The notes below the pieces were generated by a model, which was not told the origin of the DNA, did not search any database, and was given only the letters and a program-made list of their open reading frames with translations. Positions 44,545 through 51,754 of a DNA stretch of 64,000 nucleotides are shown in pieces. Location: the NCBI GenBank assembly GCA_046351215.1, contig JAXLYX010000017.1, positions 62,001 through 126,000 on the forward strand, written 5' to 3'. The first letter of the stretch is position 1, and each line of letters begins with the position of its first letter. The position numbers and the translations under genes were made by a program. The DNA comes from JAXLYX01 sp046351215 (GTDB lineage: Bacteria > Myxococcota_A > Polyangia > Polyangiales > Houyiibacteriaceae).

Positions 44545-46091
44545 TCCACACGTACCGCGACCTCCTCTCGGATCGGCGCGTCGAGGCGGACGTCTGCATC
44601 GTCGGGACGGGCTGCGGCGGCGCGTCGCTCGGCGCCCGGCTCGCCGAGGCCGGGGCGCGCGTGGTCTTCCTCGAGCGCGGCGGACACTACACGCGCGACG
44701 ACTTCGACCAGCGCGAGCTCGACATGCTGCCGAAGATCGACGGCGGCCGCGGGCTCGACAGCTCGGTCGATCTCTCCGTCAGCCTCACCTACGGCAACAA
44801 CGTCGGAGGTGCGAGCGTCCACTACTGGGCGGACAGCTACCGCACGCCGCCCGATCGGCTCGCGCGCTGGCGCGACGAATTCGGACTCGAAGGCCACGGC
44901 CTCGAGGAGCTCACGCCCTTCTTCGAGGAGATCGAGCGCGACCTCCACGTGCATCCCGCGGAGGACGCCTACTTCAACCGGATGAACCAGCTGCTCCGGC
45001 TCGGGAGCGAGCGGCTCGGCTGGCACGGGCATCGCGTGCCCCAGGCGCGCACGGGCTGCATCCAGTCGGGCTTCTGCATGCAGGGCTGCGCGTACGACGC
45101 GAAGCAGAGCCAGCTCGTGACCTACGTACCCCGCGCCCTCGCGAAGGGCGCCGAGATCTTCGCGGACACGCGCGCCGAGCGGCTCGAGTGGGACTCGTCC
45201 GATCGGAAGGTCACGGCGCTCGTCGGCGCGGTCCTCGACCGCGCCACGGGCCGTCCGACCGGCAAGACGGTCCGGGTCACGGCCAGGGCGTTCGTGGTGG
45301 CGGCCGGGGGCTACGGCACCCCGCTCTTCCTCCTGCGGAACGGTCTCCGCGAGCGGCTGCCGGCCGTCGGCCTGCACACCGTCTGCAACCCCTGCCCGAT
45401 GGTCCACGCGCTCTTCGACGAGGAGATCGTCCAGTACCGCGGCATCCCGGCCGCCTGGGGCATCGAGGAGTTCCGTCTCGCGCGCCACGAAGGGGGACGG
45501 TACGTCGAGGGCGGCTACCTCCTCATGGCGAACCAGCTCCAACCGGCGATGCTCGCGGCCGTGCTGCCGGGAACGGGCCGCGAGCACCGTCGCCTGATGC
45601 GCGACCTGCGCAAGCTCGGCGGGACGATCGCGTGGATCGACGATCACGACTTCGGACGTGTCGACGTCGACGGTGACGGGAACCCCGAGTACCACGTGCC
45701 GATCGACGGGACGAACGGCGCGATGATCCGCGACAGCCTCGAGAAGCAGGCGCGGCTCCTCTTCGCCGTCGGCGCGAAGGAGGTCCTCTTCGGCGACGAT
45801 CGCGACACGCGGATCACCCGCGCGAGCCAGATCGAGGCGGCGATCCGCTCGCTCCGGATCCGCCCCGCGTCCCTCGTCCTCGCGGCGCCGCATCCCGCCG
45901 GAGGCGCGCGCATGGGACGCGACCCGCGGACGAGCGTGGTCGCGATGGATCACCGCGTCCACGGCACCGACAACCTCTTCGTCGCCGACCCGAGCGTGTT
46001 CCCGACGGGACCGAGCGTCGATCCGTCGGTCACGATCATGGCGTTCAGCGGAGTCGCCGCGGGACACGTGCGGCAGGCGATCGGGCGCTGA
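44541..46091 (+). CDS. GMC-family dehydrogenase
   Basis: 516-residue FAD enzyme oxidising alcohols, sugars or related compounds. FAD site VCIVGTGCGGASLGARLAEAGARVVFLERG; a cluster of Cys residues (GCIQSGFCMQGC) mid-protein; C-terminal GMC motif PHPAGGARMGRDPRTSVVAMDHRVHGTDNLFVADPSVFPTG. In the usual NPxxT loop the Asn is Asp here (VDPSVTIMAFS), with the catalytic His kept in PHPAGG. GTG 44541 overlaps the small-subunit stop. No cytochrome c subunit gene is adjacent, so the electron acceptor is unknown. The gene ends 16 bp before the stop of mltG, which faces the other way. Confidence 0.85.
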   Translation: MIHTYRDLLSDRRVEADVCIVGTGCGGASLGARLAEAGARVVFLERGGHYTRDDFDQRELDMLPKIDGGRGLDSSVDLSVSLTYGNNVGGASVHYWADSYRTPPDRLARWRDEFGLEGHGLEELTPFFEEIERDLHVHPAEDAYFNRMNQLLRLGSERLGWHGHRVPQARTGCIQSGFCMQGCAYDAKQSQLVTYVPRALAKGAEIFADTRAERLEWDSSDRKVTALVGAVLDRATGRPTGKTVRVTARAFVVAAGGYGTPLFLLRNGLRERLPAVGLHTVCNPCPMVHALFDEEIVQYRGIPAAWGIEEFRLARHEGGRYVEGGYLLMANQLQPAMLAAVLPGTGREHRRLMRDLRKLGGTIAWIDDHDFGRVDVDGDGNPEYHVPIDGTNGAMIRDSLEKQARLLFAVGAKEVLFGDDRDTRITRASQIEAAIRSLRIRPASLVLAAPHPAGGARMGRDPRTSVVAMDHRVHGTDNLFVADPSVFPTGPSVDPSVTIMAFSGVAAGHVRQAIGR

Positions 46092-46106
46092 CGCCGAGAA
46101 CCGTGG

Positions 46107-47285
46107 CTACCGGAGCACCCCGGACGTGCGGGAGCGCTCCACGGCCGTGTTGTGCCCCTCGAGCGTCTCGCTGAAGGCATGGCGGCGGTTGCCGCGCGCG
46201 ACGAAGTAGAGGTAGCGATGCCTCGCGGGATCGAGCACGGCCTCGAGGGCCCGGAGGCCCGGATTCGCGATCGGCCCCGGCGGCAGGCCGGAGTGGCGGT
46301 AGGTGTTGTAGCGATTCGCCTCGTCGTCGAGCATCGCCCGCGTGATGCGACCGTCGAAGCGGGCGCAGGAGGGAGCCCGCTCCGGCTCCGCGATGCAACC
46401 GTACGAGACCGTCGGATCGGCCTGCAGACGCTGGCGCGGCTGGAACGTCGTCGAACGGAGCCGGTTCAGGAAGACCCCGGCGATGATCGGCCGCTCCTCG
46501 TCGACCGCGGCCTCCTTCTCGACGATCGAGGCGAGCGTCACGACGTCGTGGTAGCGGAAGCCGAGGTCGTGGGCGAGCGTCGACAGCGCGGCGGCGTGAC
46601 GCGCACGGAGAAGCGCCGTGCGTCGACGGTGGTTCTCGACCATGCGCCCGAGGATCGCGGCCGGGGGGAGATCGTCGCGGAGGTCGTAGGTGTCGGGGAA
46701 GAGGTAGCCCTCGAGCGAGGGCCCGGGCACGTCGAGCTCGGCCAGGGCGCCGGGCTCGCGCGCGGCGCGGAGGAAGTCCTCCTCCGAGCCGAGCTGGTAC
46801 TCGGCGAGCCTCCGTGCGACGTCGCGCACGTTGTAGCCCTCGGGGATCGTGACCCGGACCTCGATGGCGCCGAGCCCGACGGCGATGCGCCGGGAGAGCT
46901 GGGCGGGCGTGAGGCCCCGCGCGAGGATCAGCGGCCCCTCCCGGAAATGCCCCTCGGCGCCGACGAGTCGGAGGTAGATCGCGAACGCGAAGGGATCCTC
47001 GACGAGGTGCTCGTTGCCGAGCACGTCCGCGACCTCGCCGGCGGAGAGACCCGGCGCGAGGGTCAGTCGCACGACCTGGCCGTGTCCTTCGCCGGGGCGG
47101 TTCGGATACACGAGGAGCAGCCAGACGACGGCCGCCGTCGCCAGGGCGACGAGCGCGAGGAGCGCGACCGAGACGCCTAGGGCGATTCGTCGGGATCGGG
47201 CGTCCCGCTCGGCGGCCTTGCCCCGCGTCGCTCGCTTCTTCGGCCGGTTCCGGGGTCCTCCCCCGCTTCTCGTTCGCGCTGCCAC
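46107..47285 (-). CDS. mltG: endolytic murein transglycosylase
   Basis: 392 residues. Cuts nascent glycan strands to end elongation. Basic head, one membrane span (IALGVSVALLALVALATAAVVWLLL), a LysM-like segment, then the YceG domain: GYLFPDTYDL, ASIVEKEA with the catalytic Glu, QPRQRLQADPTVSYG, and YNTYRHSGLPPGPIANPGL. GTG at 47285 overlaps the upstream ruvX gene by 109 bp; because the membrane span begins near residue 34, even a later start would overlap. mltG and ruvX are adjacent in many bacteria, but usually without such a long overlap. Confidence 0.92.
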   Translation of the reverse strand: MAARTRSGGGPRNRPKKRATRGKAAERDARSRRIALGVSVALLALVALATAAVVWLLLVYPNRPGEGHGQVVRLTLAPGLSAGEVADVLGNEHLVEDPFAFAIYLRLVGAEGHFREGPLILARGLTPAQLSRRIAVGLGAIEVRVTIPEGYNVRDVARRLAEYQLGSEEDFLRAAREPGALAELDVPGPSLEGYLFPDTYDLRDDLPPAAILGRMVENHRRRTALLRARHAAALSTLAHDLGFRYHDVVTLASIVEKEAAVDEERPIIAGVFLNRLRSTTFQPRQRLQADPTVSYGCIAEPERAPSCARFDGRITRAMLDDEANRYNTYRHSGLPPGPIANPGLRALEAVLDPARHRYLYFVARGNRRHAFSETLEGHNTAVERSRTSGVLR

Positions 47286-47704
47286 TTCCGCTCGGTCCTG
47301 GCATCGAGGAAGGCCTGGAGCAAGAGGGCAGCGGCCGCCTCGTCGACGATCTTGCGACGCGCCTGCCCCTTCACCCCGAGCTCGCCGAGCGAGCGCTCCG
47401 CCTGGACCGTGGTGAGCCGTTCGTCGCGGAAGCTCGCGGGCACGCCCAGCGCCTTCGCGATGGCGCGCCCGAGCACGCGTGCGCGCCGCGCCGGCAGGCC
47501 CTCGGTCCCGTCGAGCCGCAGGGGGAGGCCGACGACGACGCGCACGACGCCCTCGCCCGCGAGGGCCGCGCGCACGCGCTCGGCGACCTGCTCGGGCGTG
47601 CCCCTCCCCGAGACGTGCCCCCGCGGATGGGCGATCACGCCCTCCTCGTCCGAGAGCGCGAGACCGACGCGAGCCTCTCCGGGATCGATGCCGAGGTAGC
47701 GCAC
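47177..47704 (-). CDS. ruvX: RuvX/YqgF family putative Holliday-junction resolvase / pre-16S nuclease
   Basis: 175 residues. RNase-H fold: MRYLGIDPGEARVGLALSDEEG (first catalytic Asp7), RVVVGLPLRLDG, FRDERLTTVQAERSL, and KIVDEAAAALLLQAFLD with the C-terminal Asp. It processes the 5' end of 16S rRNA and may act in recombination. The canonical fold ends near residue 142; a 33-residue charged tail (RKWQREREAGEDPGTGRR..) follows and its DNA encodes the N-terminus of MltG in another frame. Confidence 0.9.
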   Translation of the reverse strand: MRYLGIDPGEARVGLALSDEEGVIAHPRGHVSGRGTPEQVAERVRAALAGEGVVRVVVGLPLRLDGTEGLPARRARVLGRAIAKALGVPASFRDERLTTVQAERSLGELGVKGQARRKIVDEAAAALLLQAFLDARTERKWQREREAGEDPGTGRRSERRGARPPSGTPDPDESP

Positions 47705-47714
47705 GCGCCCCCGC

Positions 47715-49124
47715 CTACGCGCTCGCGGCGGCGGCCGCGGCCTCCTGGATGCGCTGGGCGAGCAGCGGCATCACGTAGGGGAACCCGATCTGGAACGTGT
47801 CGAGGTCGGGATCGATCTGCCCGATGAGCCAGAAGCTCATCACCGCGGCGCGCTCCACGTAGAACCAGCCGTCCGGGTAGTGGATCGACTTCATCAGCGC
47901 TCGGAGCTCCTGCCGGGCGACCTCCGGATCCGCGAGCTTCTGGAGCTCGTTCACGTTCGCACGCATGAGCTGACCGGCCGTCTTCTCCTGGATGCGCAGG
48001 AGCTTCTCGAAGTAGGTCTTCACCGTCTTCTCGACGAGCGCCCGATCTCCGTCCGGCGCGACGAAGCCCATGTCCGAGATGCCCGCGAGGACGAGGGCGT
48101 CGTTCTGCTCGAAGAAGCCGCGGAGCACGTCGATCATGCCGTCGACGAACCGATCCTCGACCTCGCTGATCGCGCCGAAGTCGAGGATGACGATGCGCGG
48201 CTTGTCCGGCGCCTCGCCCGCCTGCACGAGGAAGTTCCCCGGATGCGGATCCGCGTGGAAGAAGCGGTGCAGGAACATCTGCTTGTAGAAGCACTCGGTC
48301 AGGCGCGTCGCGAGGGCCCGACGGTCGATGCCTCGCGCGTCGATCTCGGCGAGGTTCGTGATCTTGAAGCCCTCCATGAAGCTCATCGTGAGCACGTCGG
48401 CGGTCGAGATCTCCCGGAAGACCTTGGGGAAGAGGATGTCGTCCTCGCCCGCGAAGTTGGCCTCCATCCGCTCCATGCAGTTGGCCTCGTGCACGTAGTC
48501 GGTCTCGCGCCGGAGGAGGTCGACGAGGGCGGCGTGCACGGTCTCGATGTTCTGGACCGGCACGAAGAGACGGTAGGCGCGGATCGCGAGGCGGATCACG
48601 CGCATGTCGACTCGGATCACGTCGCGGATGCCGGGATAGAGGACCTTCACCGCGCACTTCGTGCCGTCGGGGAGATAGGCCACGTGGACCTGACCGAGCG
48701 ACGCGGCCGCGATCGGCGTCGTCTCGATGGAGCGGAAGACGTCCTCGGGCTTCTTGCGGAGGCTCTCGATGAAGACCTCCTCGACCTCGTCGAAGGGATG
48801 CGGCGGGACCGCGTCCTGGAGCTGCTCGAGCTCCTTCGCGTAGACGGCCGGGAGGAAGCCGCCCATCACCGACAGGACCTGGCCGAGCTTGATGTACACG
48901 CCGCGGAGCCGGAGCATGCCGCGCAGGAGGCGCCGGGCGTTCCGGAGATCGATGCGGTCGCGCCGGCGGACGAGCCAGGGCGGGATCCTCTCGGTCTCGC
49001 GGCCGGAGGCGGGATCCGTCTCGATGCGACGGAAGATCTTCAGGAGCCCGAGGTGCAGGACGTAGCTCGAGAAGATCAGCCCGAAGACGAAGAGGGCGCG
49101 GACGAGGCGGATGAAGAGGCTCAT
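47715..49124 (-). CDS. ABC1/UbiB-family atypical kinase
   Basis: 469 residues. ABC1 family signature: KLGQVLSV (KxGQ), VYAKELEQLQDAVPPHP, ASLGQVHVAYLPDGTKCAVKVLYPG, VHEANCMERMEANF, FHADPHPGNFLV and ILDFGAISEV. One hydrophobic stretch near the start (LVRALFVFGLIFSSYVLHLGLL) for membrane association. UbiB/COQ8 proteins support quinone synthesis by ATPase activity. ATG 49124 chosen; a TATGAT hexamer lies 16 bp upstream, as well as an alternative in-frame ATG at 49145. Confidence 0.9.
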   Translation of the reverse strand: MSLFIRLVRALFVFGLIFSSYVLHLGLLKIFRRIETDPASGRETERIPPWLVRRRDRIDLRNARRLLRGMLRLRGVYIKLGQVLSVMGGFLPAVYAKELEQLQDAVPPHPFDEVEEVFIESLRKKPEDVFRSIETTPIAAASLGQVHVAYLPDGTKCAVKVLYPGIRDVIRVDMRVIRLAIRAYRLFVPVQNIETVHAALVDLLRRETDYVHEANCMERMEANFAGEDDILFPKVFREISTADVLTMSFMEGFKITNLAEIDARGIDRRALATRLTECFYKQMFLHRFFHADPHPGNFLVQAGEAPDKPRIVILDFGAISEVEDRFVDGMIDVLRGFFEQNDALVLAGISDMGFVAPDGDRALVEKTVKTYFEKLLRIQEKTAGQLMRANVNELQKLADPEVARQELRALMKSIHYPDGWFYVERAAVMSFWLIGQIDPDLDTFQIGFPYVMPLLAQRIQEAAAAAASA

Positions 49125-49140
49125 GGGGACCGGGGCGGGG

Positions 49141-49146
49141 ATCATA
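49141..49146 (-). promoter_or_regulatory. -10-like TATGAT upstream of the UbiB-like gene
   Basis: On the minus strand TATGAT ends 16 bp before the ATG at 49124. Confidence 0.3.
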
Positions 49147-49208
49147 CCCCTCGGCGGGGACGGCGACAGGGGCGATCCGCGAACTCGTCCCCGAAGGGCG
49201 TCCGCGTG

Positions 49209-49214
49209 TACCAT
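49209..49214 (+). promoter_or_regulatory. -10-like TACCAT, leaderless spacing
   Basis: TACCAT ends 7 bp before the ATG at 49222 of the TPR-CNB gene; no Shine-Dalgarno in between. Confidence 0.35.
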
Positions 49215-49221
49215 CGACTCG

Positions 49222-50739
49222 ATGACCAAGAAGGTCCCCGTCTCGGTCCTGCGCGACCAGGTCACCGTCCTCCTGCAGAAGGAAAAGCTCAAGGAGGCGC
49301 TCGAGTGCTACGTGCAGCTCGAGAACGCCGAGCCGAAGGAGCCTCGCTGGCCCCATCGGAAGGGCGACCTCCTGCTCCGCATGAAGCGGCCGAAGGACGC
49401 CGTCGCGGCCTACGAGAAGGCCGTCGACATCTACGCGTCGCAGGGCTTCGTCGCGCGGGCCGCGGCCATGGCCAAGGTCATCCTCGGCCTCGACCCGAGC
49501 CGCATGGACGTGCTCGAGCGCGTCGACGGGAAGGCCGCGCTCGAGCTGCGCCAGCGCCGCGAGGGGAGCCAGGTCGCCCCGCTCCCCGCCTCGCCACCGC
49601 CCGCCGAGGCCGCACGGCCCCCCGCGCCCTACGTGGCGCGCGGCATGGACGAAGACCTCGTCCCGATGCCGCCCGAGCCCGCGGCGAGGCCGGCCGCCCG
49701 TCCTCCGACGGTGCCTCCCCTGCCGCGGCCCGAGGCCCGACCCGAGGAGATCGCCGGCCGCGTCTCGCTGGTCTTCGATGCGCCGATGCTGCGGCCGGCC
49801 GACAACGCGGACGACGACGAGGTGCGCTTCGTCGAGCTCGAAGAAGACGAGGCGATCGAGCTCGACTTCAGCGACGTCGAGCTCGTCGACGGTCGTCCTG
49901 CGAGCGTCTCCACCTCGGCGGAGGGTCCCTCCGCGGCGGCCGTCGCGCGCATGCCTGCGGTCCCACTGCTCGCGGAGGTCCCGAAGGAAGCCCTCTCCAA
50001 GCTCCTCGGCGCCGCCGAGCTCGTCGACCTCGCGGACTCCGAGGTGCTGGTGAAGGCGGGCGAGGCCGCGGACTCGCTCTACATCCTCGCCGAGGGGACG
50101 GCCGAGGTGCTCGTGCCCGGCGTTCCGGCGGGCACGCTCATGCTCGGCGAAGGCGAGATCGTCGGCGAGACCTGTCTCTTCCCGGGAGTGCGCCGCAAGG
50201 CCGACGTCGTCGCCCGCGGTCACCTGCTCGCGCTGAAGCTCGGACGCGAGGCCCTGCTCGACCTCGTGACGGCGCATCCGATCGTCGGCGACATCCTCTA
50301 CGAGCTGCTCACGAAGCGGATCCTCGCGAACCTGCTTCGGACGCACGAGCTCTTCGCCGCCTTCGATCCGGGCACGCGCCTCGAGCTCGCGCGCCTCTTC
50401 GAGGTCCGGCGCGCGGGCCCCGGCACCCGCCTGCTCGAGGCGGGCAAGCGCTCGGACGGCATGTACGTGCCGCTGCTCGGCCTCTTCGAGGCCACGCGAC
50501 CCGACGGGCGCGTCGTCGAGGTCCCGGCGGGCAGGCTGCTCGGCGAGGGAAGCCTGATGACGCGCGCTCCCTCGCAGTCCACCGTCGAGACGAAGACCGA
50601 CGCGCTCGTGCTGCGCCTCTCGACGATGCGCTTCACGGAGCTCGCCTCGACCTTCCCACCGGTCCTCGCGCACCTCACGGATCTCGCCTCGCGGGACTCG
50701 CTCGAGGACGCGTTCGCGGACGACCTGCCGCGCCTCTGA
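49222..50739 (+). CDS. TPR and double cyclic-nucleotide-binding-domain protein
   Basis: 505 residues. N-terminal TPR-like helices (~1-95; LLQKEKLKEALECYVQLENAEP, RPKDAVAAYEKAVDIYASQGF), a Pro/Ala-rich and acidic linker (LEEDEAIELDFSDVEL), then two cyclic-nucleotide-binding folds (~250-370 and 375-490): VLVKAGEAADSLYILAEGTAEVL, GEGEIVGETCLFPG, LLEAGKRSDGMYVPLLGLFEATR and GRLLGEGSLMTRAPSQSTV. The canonical cNMP Arg in the GE..L.....R loop is partly kept in the first. It likely senses a nucleotide or serves as a scaffold. A GT2 gene follows after 1 bp. Confidence 0.85.
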   Translation: MTKKVPVSVLRDQVTVLLQKEKLKEALECYVQLENAEPKEPRWPHRKGDLLLRMKRPKDAVAAYEKAVDIYASQGFVARAAAMAKVILGLDPSRMDVLERVDGKAALELRQRREGSQVAPLPASPPPAEAARPPAPYVARGMDEDLVPMPPEPAARPAARPPTVPPLPRPEARPEEIAGRVSLVFDAPMLRPADNADDDEVRFVELEEDEAIELDFSDVELVDGRPASVSTSAEGPSAAAVARMPAVPLLAEVPKEALSKLLGAAELVDLADSEVLVKAGEAADSLYILAEGTAEVLVPGVPAGTLMLGEGEIVGETCLFPGVRRKADVVARGHLLALKLGREALLDLVTAHPIVGDILYELLTKRILANLLRTHELFAAFDPGTRLELARLFEVRRAGPGTRLLEAGKRSDGMYVPLLGLFEATRPDGRVVEVPAGRLLGEGSLMTRAPSQSTVETKTDALVLRLSTMRFTELASTFPPVLAHLTDLASRDSLEDAFADDLPRL

Positions 50740-50740
50740 C

Positions 50741-51754
50741 GTGAGCGGCCCCGTCGTCTCGGTGCTCCTCCCGTTCCGCGACGCCGGGGCGACGATCGAG
50801 CGCGCGCTCGCGGGCCTTCTCGCCTCGGACGCCGTCTCGCTCGAGGTCGTCGCGGTCGACGACGGCTCGACGGACGCGGGGGCCTCGCTCGTGGCCCGCA
50901 TCGCCGAGCGGGATCCCCGCGTGCGGCTGCTCCGCGGCGAGGCGAAGGGCATCGTCGCGGCGCTCGACCGGGCGCACGCCCACGCGCGGGGGAGCGTGCT
51001 CGTGCGCATGGACGCGGACGACGAATGCGACCCCCGGCGCATCCCGCTCCAGCTCGAGGCGCTCGAGCGCGATCGCTCGCTCGCCGCGCTCGGCACGCGC
51101 GTCGAGGCCTTCACCGACGAAGGCACGGTCGGCGAGGGCCTGGCCCGCTACGTCGCGTGGCAGAACGGCATCCTGACGCCCGACGATCACGCCCGCGAGC
51201 TCTTCGTCGAGTCCCCGATCTGCCATCCCTCGCTCGCCCTCCGTCGCGAGGCGTTCGAAGCCATCGGCGGCTACCGCGCGGGCCCCTTCCCCGAGGACTA
51301 CGATCTCTTCCTGCGCCTGCATCGCGAGGGGCACCGCATGGCGAAGCTCGACGCGGTGCTCGTGCGGTGGAGGCATCGGTCGGGGAGGCTCACGTTCGCC
51401 GATCCGCGCTACTCCTTCGACGCCTTCCGCGCGCTCAAGGTGGAGCACCTCGCGGAGCGCCTCGCCCGCGAGACACGCCCGCTCGTCGGCTGGGGCGCGG
51501 GGCGCGACGGTCGACGCATGGCCCGCGCGCTGCTCGCGGCGGGGCTCGCGCTCGATCGCTTCGTCGACATCGATCCGCGGAAGATCGGCAGGACGGCCTA
51601 CGGTCGTCCGATCGTGGGGCCCGAGGGCCTCCCCGGGCCCGCGAGCGCCTTCGTCCTCGTCTGCGTCGGCTCGCGGGGGGCCCGCGCCGAGATCCGCGAG
51701 CACCTCGACGGCCGTGGGTTCCGCGAGGTCGTCGACTACGTCTGCCTCGCCTGA
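50741..51754 (+). CDS. family 2 glycosyltransferase with C-terminal Rossmann-like domain
   Basis: 337 residues. GT2 fold: VSVLLPFRDAGATIERALAGLLAS, VVAVDDGSTDAGASL, DADDECDPRRIPLQLEALE with the metal-binding DADDE, and EDYDLFLRLHREGHRM. The last ~90 residues form a separate Rossmann-like domain (LVGWGAGRDGRRMARALLAAG, FVDIDPRKIGRTAYGRP) seen in some sugar-related proteins. GTG start 50741, one base after the preceding stop, so expression is coupled to the CNB protein. Its 3' end overlaps the convergent fusion gene by 19 bp. Confidence 0.85.
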   Translation: MSGPVVSVLLPFRDAGATIERALAGLLASDAVSLEVVAVDDGSTDAGASLVARIAERDPRVRLLRGEAKGIVAALDRAHAHARGSVLVRMDADDECDPRRIPLQLEALERDRSLAALGTRVEAFTDEGTVGEGLARYVAWQNGILTPDDHARELFVESPICHPSLALRREAFEAIGGYRAGPFPEDYDLFLRLHREGHRMAKLDAVLVRWRHRSGRLTFADPRYSFDAFRALKVEHLAERLARETRPLVGWGAGRDGRRMARALLAAGLALDRFVDIDPRKIGRTAYGRPIVGPEGLPGPASAFVLVCVGSRGARAEIREHLDGRGFREVVDYVCLA

